In this document: positions 34,510-43,254 of the stretch, piece by piece
Numbering within the stretch: the first letter of the stretch is position 1
How the letters are laid out: every line of letters starts with the position of its first letter
DNA from: an uncultured Acidimicrobiales bacterium
GTDB lineage: Bacteria > Actinomycetota > Acidimicrobiia > Acidimicrobiales > CATQHL01
NCBI GenBank assembly: GCA_958295925.1
Contig: OY282384.1
Location: 561,572-625,571 of the forward strand
DNA length: 64,000 nt
Reading direction: 5' to 3'
The notes under the pieces: model-generated
What the model was told of the DNA's origin: nothing
Databases searched by the model: none
What the model saw: only the letters and a program-made list of their open reading frames with translations
Translations under genes and position numbers: made by a program

Positions 34510-35144
34510 GCCTAAACAAAGCCGCCAACGCCCTGGAACCGCAGAAGCAGGACCAAGCCGCCTACCCCGGCGGCTACGTCTTCTACCAACCAGAAGACGC
34601 CGCCACCCCCCGCACCTACCCGGTCTCCAGCATTCTCTTCCACTTCCACCCCACTGAAATGGCCGCCCTACACCCACAGGACGCCGCCCTATTGACATTA
34701 GAAGCGCCGGCCGAGGCCAGGACGCCGCCCACCGGCCAGAAGAGCAAGATTATACTCAGAGTAGACCAAGACAAGAACAACTCCCGCTTCATCCACCTGA
34801 CGGTAAGGCCGCTGGACACCGAGCAGACCAGGCCCCAAGCCTGGAGCGCCTACCCCGGCGGAAGGCCCCGCCAACCCAGCAGCCAGCGCGCCGTGAAACT
34901 CCTGACCCTGGACGTACGAGCCTTCGAGGAGGAATACCGGGAAGTGAGCTACGACGCGGAAGAGCACATCATCGTGCGAGAGTCCACCCTGCTGGACCGG
35001 GACCAAAGAATCTTCGTCTACCGCCACCAACCCTTCGGCCCGCCTAGAATACCGAAGAAGAGAAGAGCGCCGGCCCCACCAGCAAGCCAGACCACTGGGA
35101 GGCCGGAGCCCAGTGCTGAACAGACGCCCACGCTATTCAGCTGA
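34506..35144 (+). CDS. Beta-rich hypothetical protein, paralogue pair
   Basis: 212 residues from the ATG overlapping the Zn-family stop. YPGGYVFYQPED, ILFHFHPTEMAALHPQDAALLTLE, FIHLTVRPLD, VKLLTLDVRAFEEEYRE and LLDRDQRIFVYRHQPF align along the full length with the gene at 31739. The C-terminal 35 residues are Pro/Ala-rich. Coupling to the Zn-membrane operon suggests it is part of the same assembly. Confidence 0.72.
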   Translation: MSLNKAANALEPQKQDQAAYPGGYVFYQPEDAATPRTYPVSSILFHFHPTEMAALHPQDAALLTLEAPAEARTPPTGQKSKIILRVDQDKNNSRFIHLTVRPLDTEQTRPQAWSAYPGGRPRQPSSQRAVKLLTLDVRAFEEEYREVSYDAEEHIIVRESTLLDRDQRIFVYRHQPFGPPRIPKKRRAPAPPASQTTGRPEPSAEQTPTLFS

Positions 35145-35199
35145 CCGGCACCGGAACAGAACAACAGAACCCCTACTCCCAGGAAAAGGACAAGCAACC

Positions 35200-35883
35200 T
35201 TGCTGAACCACCACGCCCCCTATACCCCATACACCGAATGCCCCCAATGCCCGAACAAGCAGAAATGCCAGCGCGAAGACATCTGCCCGCTGGCAACCCC
35301 CGCCATCCTGACCCTGGCCACCGCCGACACCATCCACGGCGCCGGAGACTACGACCAGCCCAAAGCAGTGGCCAGACTACTCGAACAGGCCGCCCAGCGC
35401 CGCGCCCCGGTGGACATCTGGAAATACCGCGTCCCCGCCGACTGCCAGCAGCTCTACGTCGGCCAAGCCGAGCACTACGGCCACCCCCGAGGCCGCTTCA
35501 CCTTCGAAGCCTACGTGGACGCCGACCACCAGCGCACCATCAGCGGAACCATCAAGCTGCTGATTAAGCAGCACCCCTACCCCCGGCGTACCACCCTGGT
35601 TGAATACCGGACCAGCCCGACGCTGCCCCCGCCGAGAATCAACCTGAGCATCTCCCAGGACTTCCCGCTGGTAGAAAACGAAGAAATCATCGTAGAATTC
35701 ACCCCGGAGAAGTTCACCAGCCCCCAGACCCACATCCATTGGGTTAAACTGGTAGTACCAATCACGATTATTAAACTGCCAACCATTGAACTGCCAGACG
35801 AACTGCCAGACGAACTGCCAGACGAACTGCCAGACGAACTGCCAACCAAGGCAGACCAGCCAATGGGAACACCAACCGGGTAA
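35200..35883 (+). CDS. Beta-rich protein with N-terminal cysteine cluster and LPDE repeats
   Basis: 227 residues from TTG 35200, chosen for the SD AGGAAAAGGA about ten nt upstream; the open frame upstream overlaps the previous gene. CPQCPNKQKCQREDICP near the N-terminus could bind zinc or an Fe-S cluster. A beta-rich core follows (FTFEAYVDADHQRTISGTIK, INLSISQDFPLVENEEIIVEF). A 12-nt DNA repeat near the C-terminus gives four LPDE units. Function unknown. Confidence 0.65.
   Translation: MLNHHAPYTPYTECPQCPNKQKCQREDICPLATPAILTLATADTIHGAGDYDQPKAVARLLEQAAQRRAPVDIWKYRVPADCQQLYVGQAEHYGHPRGRFTFEAYVDADHQRTISGTIKLLIKQHPYPRRTTLVEYRTSPTLPPPRINLSISQDFPLVENEEIIVEFTPEKFTSPQTHIHWVKLVVPITIIKLPTIELPDELPDELPDELPDELPTKADQPMGTPTG
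35791..35838 (+). repeat. In-frame 12-nt tandem repeat, four copies
   Basis: ctgccagacgaa repeated four times exactly, encoding LPDE four times. Exact identity at synonymous sites points to recent expansion. Confidence 0.85.
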
Positions 35884-35921
35884 TTAAAGACTGGGAAACA
35901 CCCAGCCCCAGGAGAGGAGAG

Positions 35922-36278
35922 ATGACCCAAGAAGCCACCCCGGCCACCCGGAAATACATCAGCACCGCCGCATTGACACCAGAGGGAACCAGGATGCGAC
36001 TGACCAGCGCCTGGACCGAACCCAGCAGCCAGCCGGGCACCACCAAGCTGCTATACATCGGCAACTTCCCCAGGAGCGAAGTCTCCGGCCAGATCCTGGA
36101 CCTGGCGGTACGACACGCCCAGGAAGCCGGCCACGACCGGCTGATCGTCCACGCCCCGCCCAGCCAGGTCGGCCTCCGCCAAGCATTGATCGAACGAGAG
36201 ACCCGGAACCGGGTCACCCGCCAGGGCGACAATTTCACGATTGAGGTAAACACCCTGGGCCAGCAGACTGAGCAGTAA
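35922..36278 (+). CDS. Small alpha/beta protein, family of three
   Basis: 118 residues with SD GGAGAGGAGAG. KLLYIGNFPRSEVSGQILDL, then DRLIVHAPPSQVGLRQALIE and GDNFTIEVNTL match the genes at 25174 and 31358. This copy has a longer N-terminus. It sits two nt before the next start codon. Confidence 0.7.
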   Translation: MTQEATPATRKYISTAALTPEGTRMRLTSAWTEPSSQPGTTKLLYIGNFPRSEVSGQILDLAVRHAQEAGHDRLIVHAPPSQVGLRQALIERETRNRVTRQGDNFTIEVNTLGQQTEQ

Positions 36279-36280
36279 GC

Positions 36281-36811
36281 ATGGCGACCAAGAGAACAAC
36301 CAACGCCACGGAGAAGGAAAAGCAGGAAGGCTACGAAGAGGACGCGCTGCGCCGAATCATCGAATGCCACCATACCAACCACAGCGGCACCGAAAGCGAC
36401 CTGCGCCGCACCATCCTGGGCTTCATGCACACCAGCGGGCTCCTGAACCATGAAGAGTACAAATTCCACCTGGAAGACGCCGGCATCCGGCGGAGAGCGG
36501 ACATCCAAACCGCCCACTGCCTGCTCAGAGTAAGAAAGACGAGCCTCAACCGCGACCGGACCATCGACTTTCGCGTGCTGGCCGAGCTGGCCGAGCAGCT
36601 GGAAAGAGTGGCCGCCAGCGGCCGCGGAGAACCGAACGCTATCCTGACCGACGGGTGCACCTGGTACTGGGACGGTAACGGAGCGAGGGGCCAAGCCCAG
36701 AACCCGGCGAACACCACTATCTTCAGCGACGCCGCCGCAGCGCCGAAGCTGAAGCAGTACCTGCAACAAGCATTGACCGCCCCAAAGACGGAAACCACCC
36801 CGAGCAATTAG
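36281..36811 (+). CDS. Degenerate restriction-endonuclease-like domain, 176 aa
   Basis: RADIQTAHCLLRVRKTS and NAILTDGCTWYWDGNG parallel VDISCY...ALLVEAKQQG and IGVLTNGETYRLYGRRG of the large nuclease-methyltransferase at 38426. In PD-(D/E)XK nucleases the ExK dyad sits in that strand; here it reads RVRK, so the acidic residue is lost and the domain is probably inactive. An N-terminal helical part precedes it. It may be a relic or a non-cleaving homologue. Confidence 0.5.
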   Translation: MATKRTTNATEKEKQEGYEEDALRRIIECHHTNHSGTESDLRRTILGFMHTSGLLNHEEYKFHLEDAGIRRRADIQTAHCLLRVRKTSLNRDRTIDFRVLAELAEQLERVAASGRGEPNAILTDGCTWYWDGNGARGQAQNPANTTIFSDAAAAPKLKQYLQQALTAPKTETTPSN

Positions 36812-36840
36812 GCCAACCACGAGCAACAAGGAGAGAAACC

Positions 36841-37827
36841 ATGACGAAATGGGCCCAAGAATTCAACCTGGGCGAATACCTCGCCTGGCTGTGCGACCCT
36901 GCGAAGAATCCCATGCCAGAGAAGGAAATGGAGATACTCGCGAACAACCCGCAAACCAGACGGAACAAGCTGATCACCTGGGCCAACTTCTATGGCGAGC
37001 AGGAAGATAACTGGCACACCGGCCTGGGCTTGCTGCGCGGCAGCCACCCCGTCTTTAGATTCACGACCGTCATCCCCGAGTTCCAAGGCGTCTACACCGC
37101 AGCCCACTACGGGAGCGAAGACCACCAGAGCCAGACGGGCGCCATTGAAATCCCCCGAGAGGAAATCCACCAGACCACCAGCCTGCTTACGGGAACACCG
37201 AGCAACCAGCTCATCCCGGAAGAGAAGACCATCTCCCTGCGACTGGACGACCGGCTGCTGCAGCAGCGCCCGGAAATCCTCGAAGAACGACTCCAGCACT
37301 TCCTGCGAGTGGAAGTGTTCCAGAAGCGCCTGGCGGAATGGCTGGTATCCAACCCCGGCCAAACCCCCAGCCCGCTGGGCATCGGCCAAACCATCGAGAC
37401 ACGGGAAATAACCAAACCCCAGGAAATAAACACCGAGTACCTGCTGGACGCCTACGGAGAATTGTCCCAGCGGACCAACGGCGACGAAAGCATCGCCTGC
37501 TTCGTTTCCCCGAAACTCCACCATCAGCTGGTAAAGGAGGACACCGGCCGGGAGTTGAAAACCGACGAGTGGGACTGGGCCGGCAACATCCCCCAGTACG
37601 CCCTGGAAAGGATGCCGATCGTAAGGTGCTCCACCCTGGGCGCAGGACTGACCTTCCTCATGGGGAACTGGAAGACCTGCCACGTCGTCTTCCCCAGCGG
37701 GTTCAGCGTACAGCTGGAAGGCCCAGAAACCAGAGACGGCCAGACCACCAAATTGTCCGTAACAGTTCCCTACAACCTGGGAAGAGCCGGCGCCCGGCAT
37801 TTCATCCAGGCCAGCGTAAAAGAATAG
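36841..37827 (+). CDS. Hypothetical protein, possibly HK97-type capsid-like
   Basis: 328 residues. The C-terminal half has the layout of HK97-fold major capsid proteins: CFVSPKLHHQLVKEDTG (helix), then an ALERMPIVRCSTLG strand, a FLMGNWKTCHVVFPSG segment like the fGdf...y motif, and VPYNLGRAGARHFIQASV at the end. The N-terminal half is helical with RLDDRLLQQRPEILEER. No portal, terminase or protease gene is nearby, which weakens the idea. SD AAGGAGAG before the ATG. Treat the capsid assignment as a hypothesis. Confidence 0.4.
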   Translation: MTKWAQEFNLGEYLAWLCDPAKNPMPEKEMEILANNPQTRRNKLITWANFYGEQEDNWHTGLGLLRGSHPVFRFTTVIPEFQGVYTAAHYGSEDHQSQTGAIEIPREEIHQTTSLLTGTPSNQLIPEEKTISLRLDDRLLQQRPEILEERLQHFLRVEVFQKRLAEWLVSNPGQTPSPLGIGQTIETREITKPQEINTEYLLDAYGELSQRTNGDESIACFVSPKLHHQLVKEDTGRELKTDEWDWAGNIPQYALERMPIVRCSTLGAGLTFLMGNWKTCHVVFPSGFSVQLEGPETRDGQTTKLSVTVPYNLGRAGARHFIQASVKE

Positions 37828-37880
37828 AAGGCCAGACAGCAATCCCGCTGGCGGAAACCGAATACGAAGGAGAAAAGACA

Positions 37881-38342
37881 TTGACGACACCAGTAGAATT
37901 CTACGACTCAGGATTGGTCCACTTCACCAAGGACATTGGTGAACAACGGATAGAGCAAGTATCCTTCTACTACGACACCCAAAAGCTGGGGCAGATAAAA
38001 GAGGGAGAAAAAGCGACCCTCACTTTCGAGATAGAGGAAGGGAAAGACACACCAGAATCAGGAACCAAAGTAGAGATGCAGCTACAGCTACACCAACCTG
38101 ACAAGCCCCGCTTCATCATCGTGCATGGCATACTAAGCCGTAAGGAATACGTCCCCATCGCATGCACCAGCATCAAGCCATCCTGGGAGGTAAGCAGCCT
38201 CTTCCATGGCGGAAGGAGCCAGCTACTAACCTGGGAGATCCATTGTTCTGAAGAGACCCCAGAGGAGCCAAACAAGCACCGTTGGCCAAAACCAATCGTC
38301 CAATTAAAACCGGGAGAAGCCTGGCCACACGCCAAAGACTAA
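37881..38342 (+). CDS. Beta-rich hypothetical protein, 153 aa
   Basis: TTG start at 37881, supported by SD GAAGGAGAAAAG. VEFYDSGLVHF, VSFYYDTQKLG, ATLTFEIEEG, VEMQLQLHQPDKPRFIIVH and WEIHC alternate like the proteins at 31739 and 34506, to which it is probably a distant relative. No motif of known function. The large nuclease-methyltransferase starts 83 nt downstream. Confidence 0.6.
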   Translation: MTTPVEFYDSGLVHFTKDIGEQRIEQVSFYYDTQKLGQIKEGEKATLTFEIEEGKDTPESGTKVEMQLQLHQPDKPRFIIVHGILSRKEYVPIACTSIKPSWEVSSLFHGGRSQLLTWEIHCSEETPEEPNKHRWPKPIVQLKPGEAWPHAKD

Positions 38343-38425
38343 CGGACACCTAAGCAACTACCCAAAGCAGAGCAACTCACCATCCCCCACGAAGACAGAA
38401 GCAGCAAGCTAGGAGAATAACCCCC

Positions 38426-41400
38426 GTGTCCGAAGAATCCATCCAACAGCGCATCAAGCGCGCCTGCCAAGACGGCCTCGCCCAGCTGAAGATGCGCGGC
38501 CACCACACCAACGAAGCCAGCACCCTGGACCTGCTGATCAAACCCACCCTGACCGAACTAGGCTACCCCGCCTCCCACCAGTACCCCGAACACGAAGAAG
38601 GCCGGAACCGGGTAGACATCTCCTGCTACTTGAACCCCGTCCAGAACCCCCCAGGCAAAGCCGCCCTCCTGGTAGAAGCCAAGCAACAAGGCGTCGACTT
38701 CGACCGAGCCGGCACCGGACAGAGCCGAGCCGACTCCCCGGACCGGCAAGTCCAACGCTACCTGAAGAACCACTCCGCCAGCGGCCCAGGCACCATCGGC
38801 GTCCTGACCAATGGAGAAACGTACCGGCTCTACGGCCGCCGAGGGAACCAGAACAACCCGGACATTCAGCTCCTGGGAGAGTACCACCTCCACCCGGAAG
38901 AACAGAACCCAAACCTGGCCCTCCTGGCCGAAGCCAACCCGCTGGAAGCAGCCATCCAAAAGCTGGTCGACAGCATCAGTCGAGACCACCTAGCCGACAT
39001 CGCCACGACTACCAGTAAAACACCCCCCGCAACCCTGGCGGCCCAGGGAGTGTTCAACTCAATCAAAGCCGGCATCAAGCCGAGCGAAGTACTAAAACTC
39101 TTCGGAGTGAACCAGACAGACAAAATCCGGCACAAGCCGGAGCTGGCCTTGGCCACCCAGCTCCAGGGTAAGAGAAAGGACCTCCACGACCAAGACTGGC
39201 AAGACTACGCCTATACCGAGACCTGCCCCCTGAACACCGGACAGGAGAGCCTCCTGGAACAGAAACTGACCATCGCAGCCATCGAATTCGAAAGCAACAG
39301 CGCCGCCGGGATCAGCCGAGAGGACACCGCCCTGGCCGCCCGCGCCTTCGCGGAGGTAAACACCAGCCGAACCGCCCTAATACTGGCCTACTCCATCTCG
39401 GAGAACGACAGCGCCATAGCCCGCATCGCGGTCAGCGCCGACCGCCAGGTCTCCATGACCCCCGCCTTCGACCCCAGCCTGGCCAGCCCAGCCGCCCGCG
39501 CCGCGACCCAGCAGCTGCTGAAGCTGCTGCAGGACGCCGAGAAGAACCAAAAGCCGGAACAACGCCTGACCCCAGCCAAACTGGCCCAGCCACTGGAAGT
39601 CGCCACCCTGCGCCAGGAGTTCTACAAAGAAGTCGACGCGTGGACCAGCCGACTACAGCAGGGCAAAAGCGTCCCCCAACGCCAGGCCATCCTCCGCCAC
39701 CTGATCCGCATCATGTTCACCTGGATCCTGAAGGAAGAAGGCATCATCCCCAGGGAGCTTTTCGAACAGGCCTTCGCCCGAGCTATACTGGACAACCCCG
39801 ACCGGTACCACCAGGAAGTACTAACCTTCCTCTTCCACCAGCGGCTAAACCTCCCCGAGGCCCAGAGAGCAGACCACAGCAACCGGCAGCTGGACCAATC
39901 CATGCAGGAGGTACCCTTCCTCAACGGCTCCATCTTCGCCCAGCAAGAGGAGGACAAGAAATTAAACCTCCCGGCCAGCGAATACTGGAACACCGACCCG
40001 GCCCACCCCGGCATCCTGACCATCCTGGCCCGCTACCACTGGACCATGGACGAGCACCAACCCGGCGAAAGCGAACAAACGCTGGACCCGGAACTCTTGA
40101 GCAACCTATTCGAGCAGCTGATCGCCCCCACCACCAGCGAAGATGCTGCGGAAGAGAAGCCCAACCGTCAACCCCAAGGAACCTACTACACACCGGCGGA
40201 CGTCTCCGAAGAAATGGTCAAAGACGCGCTGGCCGGCGCCGGCCGAGAGCAGATCCCTACCCGTATATCCGACCTGGAAGCGCTGAACCTGTTCAGCGAA
40301 GAAGGACAGACCCTGGAGCAGCTCACCCCGGCAGAGAAACAGGCCCTGGCCAAGAAGGTAGCCAGCCTGCGAATCCTGGACCCCGCCGTAGGTTCAGGAG
40401 AGTTCATCTTCCGTATCCTGAACGCCCTGCAGCGCACCCTGGAACGCCTCGACTCCAGCCAGCAGCACACCGCCGCAGAAATCATCGAACGCCAGCTCTA
40501 CGGCATCGACATCAACCCCCTGGCCGCCCAGATCACCCGACTCCGCCTCTTCATCGCCATCATGGCAGACCAGAAAAGAAGAGGAGAAAACAAGCCCCTG
40601 CCTAACCTGGAAGGACACATCGTCTGTGCCGATACACTGGAGACCGTCGCCGACCCCAAATGGACGCCCCACCGCGCCACCCGGCTGGGCGATACCGCCA
40701 ACGAGGTAATGAGCACGCTGACCAAGCTGGCCGAGAACCGAGCCCAGTGGTTCCACGCCCACAGCGAGAAGGAGAAGGAAGCCCTAACTAAGAAAGACGG
40801 AGCGCTGCGGCAAGAACTGCAAGAACGCCTCGGCGCCGGCGGGGAAAACTTAGCCAGCCCGGCGTTGCAAGGACTCCTGGAAGCGCCCCTGGGCAAAAAC
40901 AGCGACACCCCCATCAAGACTGACGCCCGACTGCTGTTCTACGAACACCCCTGGCGCGGCTTCGACATCATCATCGGCAACCCACCATACGAAGCACTTT
41001 CCAAGTCACTGAGCCATGCTGAAGTCAACAGACTGAAGCAGGACAAGAAGTACCGTACCACCAACACCGGCGACCTCTACAGCCTGTTCTGCGAAACAGC
41101 ATTAGCCCTAGCCAACCCGGAGAACGGAATCATCACCCTGATCATACCACTCTCCATCGCCTTCGGACAGAAGCAGAGAAAACTCCGACAAGCCTTCGAG
41201 CAGAGCTGCAAGAGACTCCACCTGAGGCATTACGACAACGCACCGGGGACTATCTTCACCGACAGCCCAACCGTACGCAGCCCCCGAAACAGCCAAAGAG
41301 TAACCATCTTAGTCGCCACCACCGGCGACAAGAAGAAACTCACCATCGCCTCCACCGGGCAACAAAGGTGGTCCGCACCAGAGAGAAAGGAATGCCTCGC

Positions 41401-42022
41401 CCAGCGCAGCCGAGGCACACTGCCTACCAGGACAAGGAGCGACCCACGAATAGCCCATCAATGGCCGAGAATACCAACACCCGAGATAGCCAAGCTGGTT
41501 AACACGATCAACAGCCAGGAACAAAACGTCGAGAGCTACACCGCAGCAAACGGGAAGATACTCACTTTACCCAAGACAACAAGGTACTTCATCACCACAA
41601 TACCCCAAGCCGCAGTGGGACAGAGAACCGAGAGCGAGCTGACAGTCGCAAGCGAAGACCATCTACGCCTGTTGATGGCAGTGCTCAACGGACACATAGC
41701 CTACGGCTATTGGCGAGTCTACGGAGACGGATTCCACGTCAACATATATGAACTGACCAACATAACAGTACCCGACACCTGGGCCGAGAATCCACAAGAG
41801 GCAATAGCACTCGGACAGGAGTTGATACACGCAATCCCAGATTGCACCACCAGACACCGCCAGCAGGGCGCAATATGGGAAAACGTAGACTTCCACAGCC
41901 ATCGCCCACAGCTGGTCGAGCGGATAGACCGCCTGCATCTGAAAGCGCTAGGGCTACCGGAAGAACCATTGCTAACCCAGCTGAGAAAGATGCGCTCCAG
42001 CAGCAGCTGGGACTTCAGCTAA
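38426..42022 (+). CDS. Type IIG-like restriction nuclease-methyltransferase, 1198 aa
   Basis: GTG start with SD AGGAGAA. N-terminal nuclease region: RVDISCY near residue 70 and LLVEAKQQG near 90 give a PD-(D/E)XK pattern, with IGVLTNGETYRLYG following. A helical linker follows. The methyltransferase core has ILDPAVGSGEF (motif I), YGIDINPLAAQITRLRL (motif II) and IIGNPPYEAL (motif IV, NPPY, an adenine-type catalytic motif). The last 300 residues would be the target-recognition domain. This layout fits type IIG enzymes, in which one chain cuts and methylates; PglX-like BREX methyltransferases are an alternative, but their companions are absent. Cytosolic anti-phage defence is the likely role. 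Confidence 0.85.
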   Translation: MSEESIQQRIKRACQDGLAQLKMRGHHTNEASTLDLLIKPTLTELGYPASHQYPEHEEGRNRVDISCYLNPVQNPPGKAALLVEAKQQGVDFDRAGTGQSRADSPDRQVQRYLKNHSASGPGTIGVLTNGETYRLYGRRGNQNNPDIQLLGEYHLHPEEQNPNLALLAEANPLEAAIQKLVDSISRDHLADIATTTSKTPPATLAAQGVFNSIKAGIKPSEVLKLFGVNQTDKIRHKPELALATQLQGKRKDLHDQDWQDYAYTETCPLNTGQESLLEQKLTIAAIEFESNSAAGISREDTALAARAFAEVNTSRTALILAYSISENDSAIARIAVSADRQVSMTPAFDPSLASPAARAATQQLLKLLQDAEKNQKPEQRLTPAKLAQPLEVATLRQEFYKEVDAWTSRLQQGKSVPQRQAILRHLIRIMFTWILKEEGIIPRELFEQAFARAILDNPDRYHQEVLTFLFHQRLNLPEAQRADHSNRQLDQSMQEVPFLNGSIFAQQEEDKKLNLPASEYWNTDPAHPGILTILARYHWTMDEHQPGESEQTLDPELLSNLFEQLIAPTTSEDAAEEKPNRQPQGTYYTPADVSEEMVKDALAGAGREQIPTRISDLEALNLFSEEGQTLEQLTPAEKQALAKKVASLRILDPAVGSGEFIFRILNALQRTLERLDSSQQHTAAEIIERQLYGIDINPLAAQITRLRLFIAIMADQKRRGENKPLPNLEGHIVCADTLETVADPKWTPHRATRLGDTANEVMSTLTKLAENRAQWFHAHSEKEKEALTKKDGALRQELQERLGAGGENLASPALQGLLEAPLGKNSDTPIKTDARLLFYEHPWRGFDIIIGNPPYEALSKSLSHAEVNRLKQDKKYRTTNTGDLYSLFCETALALANPENGIITLIIPLSIAFGQKQRKLRQAFEQSCKRLHLRHYDNAPGTIFTDSPTVRSPRNSQRVTILVATTGDKKKLTIASTGQQRWSAPERKECLAQRSRGTLPTRTRSDPRIAHQWPRIPTPEIAKLVNTINSQEQNVESYTAANGKILTLPKTTRYFITTIPQAAVGQRTESELTVASEDHLRLLMAVLNGHIAYGYWRVYGDGFHVNIYELTNITVPDTWAENPQEAIALGQELIHAIPDCTTRHRQQGAIWENVDFHSHRPQLVERIDRLHLKALGLPEEPLLTQLRKMRSSSSWDFS

Positions 42023-42039
42023 AGGAGTAACCCCACCCC

Positions 42040-43254
42040 ATGCCCCTCACCCTGACCATCTGGCAAACCACCCAGGGCTCCGCCGCCCACCTGGAAACCC
42101 CGAACCGTAAACACTACGTCTTCAACCTGGCCAACAGCCCCGACTTCAGCCCGCTGGCCCACCGCTACACGAAGCTCAGAAAGTTCAAAGAAAACCCGAT
42201 CGACTTCGCCGTAATCTCCAACCCCCGGGACCACCACCTGGCCGACATCTGCGACCTACACATCCACCCCAGCCAGGTCGACCTGCCCTGGCACCTGCCC
42301 CTGGGCGTCACCCTGGAAGAGAACTTCAACGACCCGAAGAACGGACAAGAGAACTACCGATGGGACCGGGAGCACGCCCACGGGATGAAAGAAACCCGAC
42401 TCCGCGCCTACAGAGAACTGGCCGGCCAAGCCGGCCCGGAAAGCATGGAGCAAGACCACCACAGAAGCCACCGCTTCGGCCCGCCCAGCGCCGCCCGAGA
42501 AAAGGACTTCCAACACTACCGGGCCGTCCGCCAGGAATATGACTGCCCGCCCAACCGGGTAAGAGAGATAGGCACCCCGGAGCAAACCCAGGGCGTCAGC
42601 GTCCAAACCTACCACCCCTGGAACAGCCCCATCCAGGACATCGACGGGCATAGTATCGTTTCTATAATCAACTACGGGGGCCTCAGCATCGTCCTGCCTG
42701 GCGACAACACCCCGGGCTCCTGGGCGGAACTGTTCGCAGAGACCAGCCTGGCCGACGACCTCAACCACAGCTACATACTGCTGGCCCCCGGGCAAGGACA
42801 CCCCAAACACTTTCCCGCAGCCCTGTTCCAACACCGGAAGCCAATGCTGACCATCATCAGCGACGGCGTCAAGCCCAAGGAGCGGCCCACCCACTCGCTC
42901 TACGGCGAAATAACGTACCGCACCAACCCGGAGGACGACAAGCCACCCATCGACCAACGCTACGCAGAACTCACCCGCGGGACGACGGTCGCCCACCACC
43001 AAACCGAATCCACCAGTATCAGAAAGGTCCTGAACACCTGGGACGACGGCCACATCATAATCACCGCCGACCTGGTGGCAGACGACACCGCAGAATGGAA
43101 GGTGGAAACCAACACCAGGACGCCCAACAAGTGGGGACTACCGCACCGGACCAAGCAAAATAGCAGCGGAAGAGGCCCAGAGATCAGGACTCAACAAAAT
43201 CAGGGAAGAACTCCTTCCCAAAATCCCGCAACTCCGGGCAAGAGGAGACAATAG
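42040..43254 (+). CDS. Metallo-beta-lactamase-fold-like protein (ComEC-type)
   Basis: 404 residues, starting 17 nt after the large enzyme. LTLTIWQTTQGSAAHLETPN opens like MBL-fold proteins. VISNPRDHHLADI is placed where the metal motif HxHxDH occurs, here altered. LSIVLPGDNTPGSWAELF resembles the GD motif, and YILLAPGQGHPKHFPAAL offers another histidine pair. The altered motif means metal binding and catalysis are uncertain. The 3' end overlaps the convergent helicase gene by 71 nt. Its position with a restriction enzyme and a helicase suggests a defence role. Confidence 0.55.
   Translation: MPLTLTIWQTTQGSAAHLETPNRKHYVFNLANSPDFSPLAHRYTKLRKFKENPIDFAVISNPRDHHLADICDLHIHPSQVDLPWHLPLGVTLEENFNDPKNGQENYRWDREHAHGMKETRLRAYRELAGQAGPESMEQDHHRSHRFGPPSAAREKDFQHYRAVRQEYDCPPNRVREIGTPEQTQGVSVQTYHPWNSPIQDIDGHSIVSIINYGGLSIVLPGDNTPGSWAELFAETSLADDLNHSYILLAPGQGHPKHFPAALFQHRKPMLTIISDGVKPKERPTHSLYGEITYRTNPEDDKPPIDQRYAELTRGTTVAHHQTESTSIRKVLNTWDDGHIIITADLVADDTAEWKVETNTRTPNKWGLPHRTKQNSSGRGPEIRTQQNQGRTPSQNPATPGKRRQ

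Noticed and set aside
42040..43254. Confident call of an active metallo-beta-lactamase
   Set aside because: The HxHxDH motif is not intact (NPRDHHLADI), so only fold similarity is suggested.
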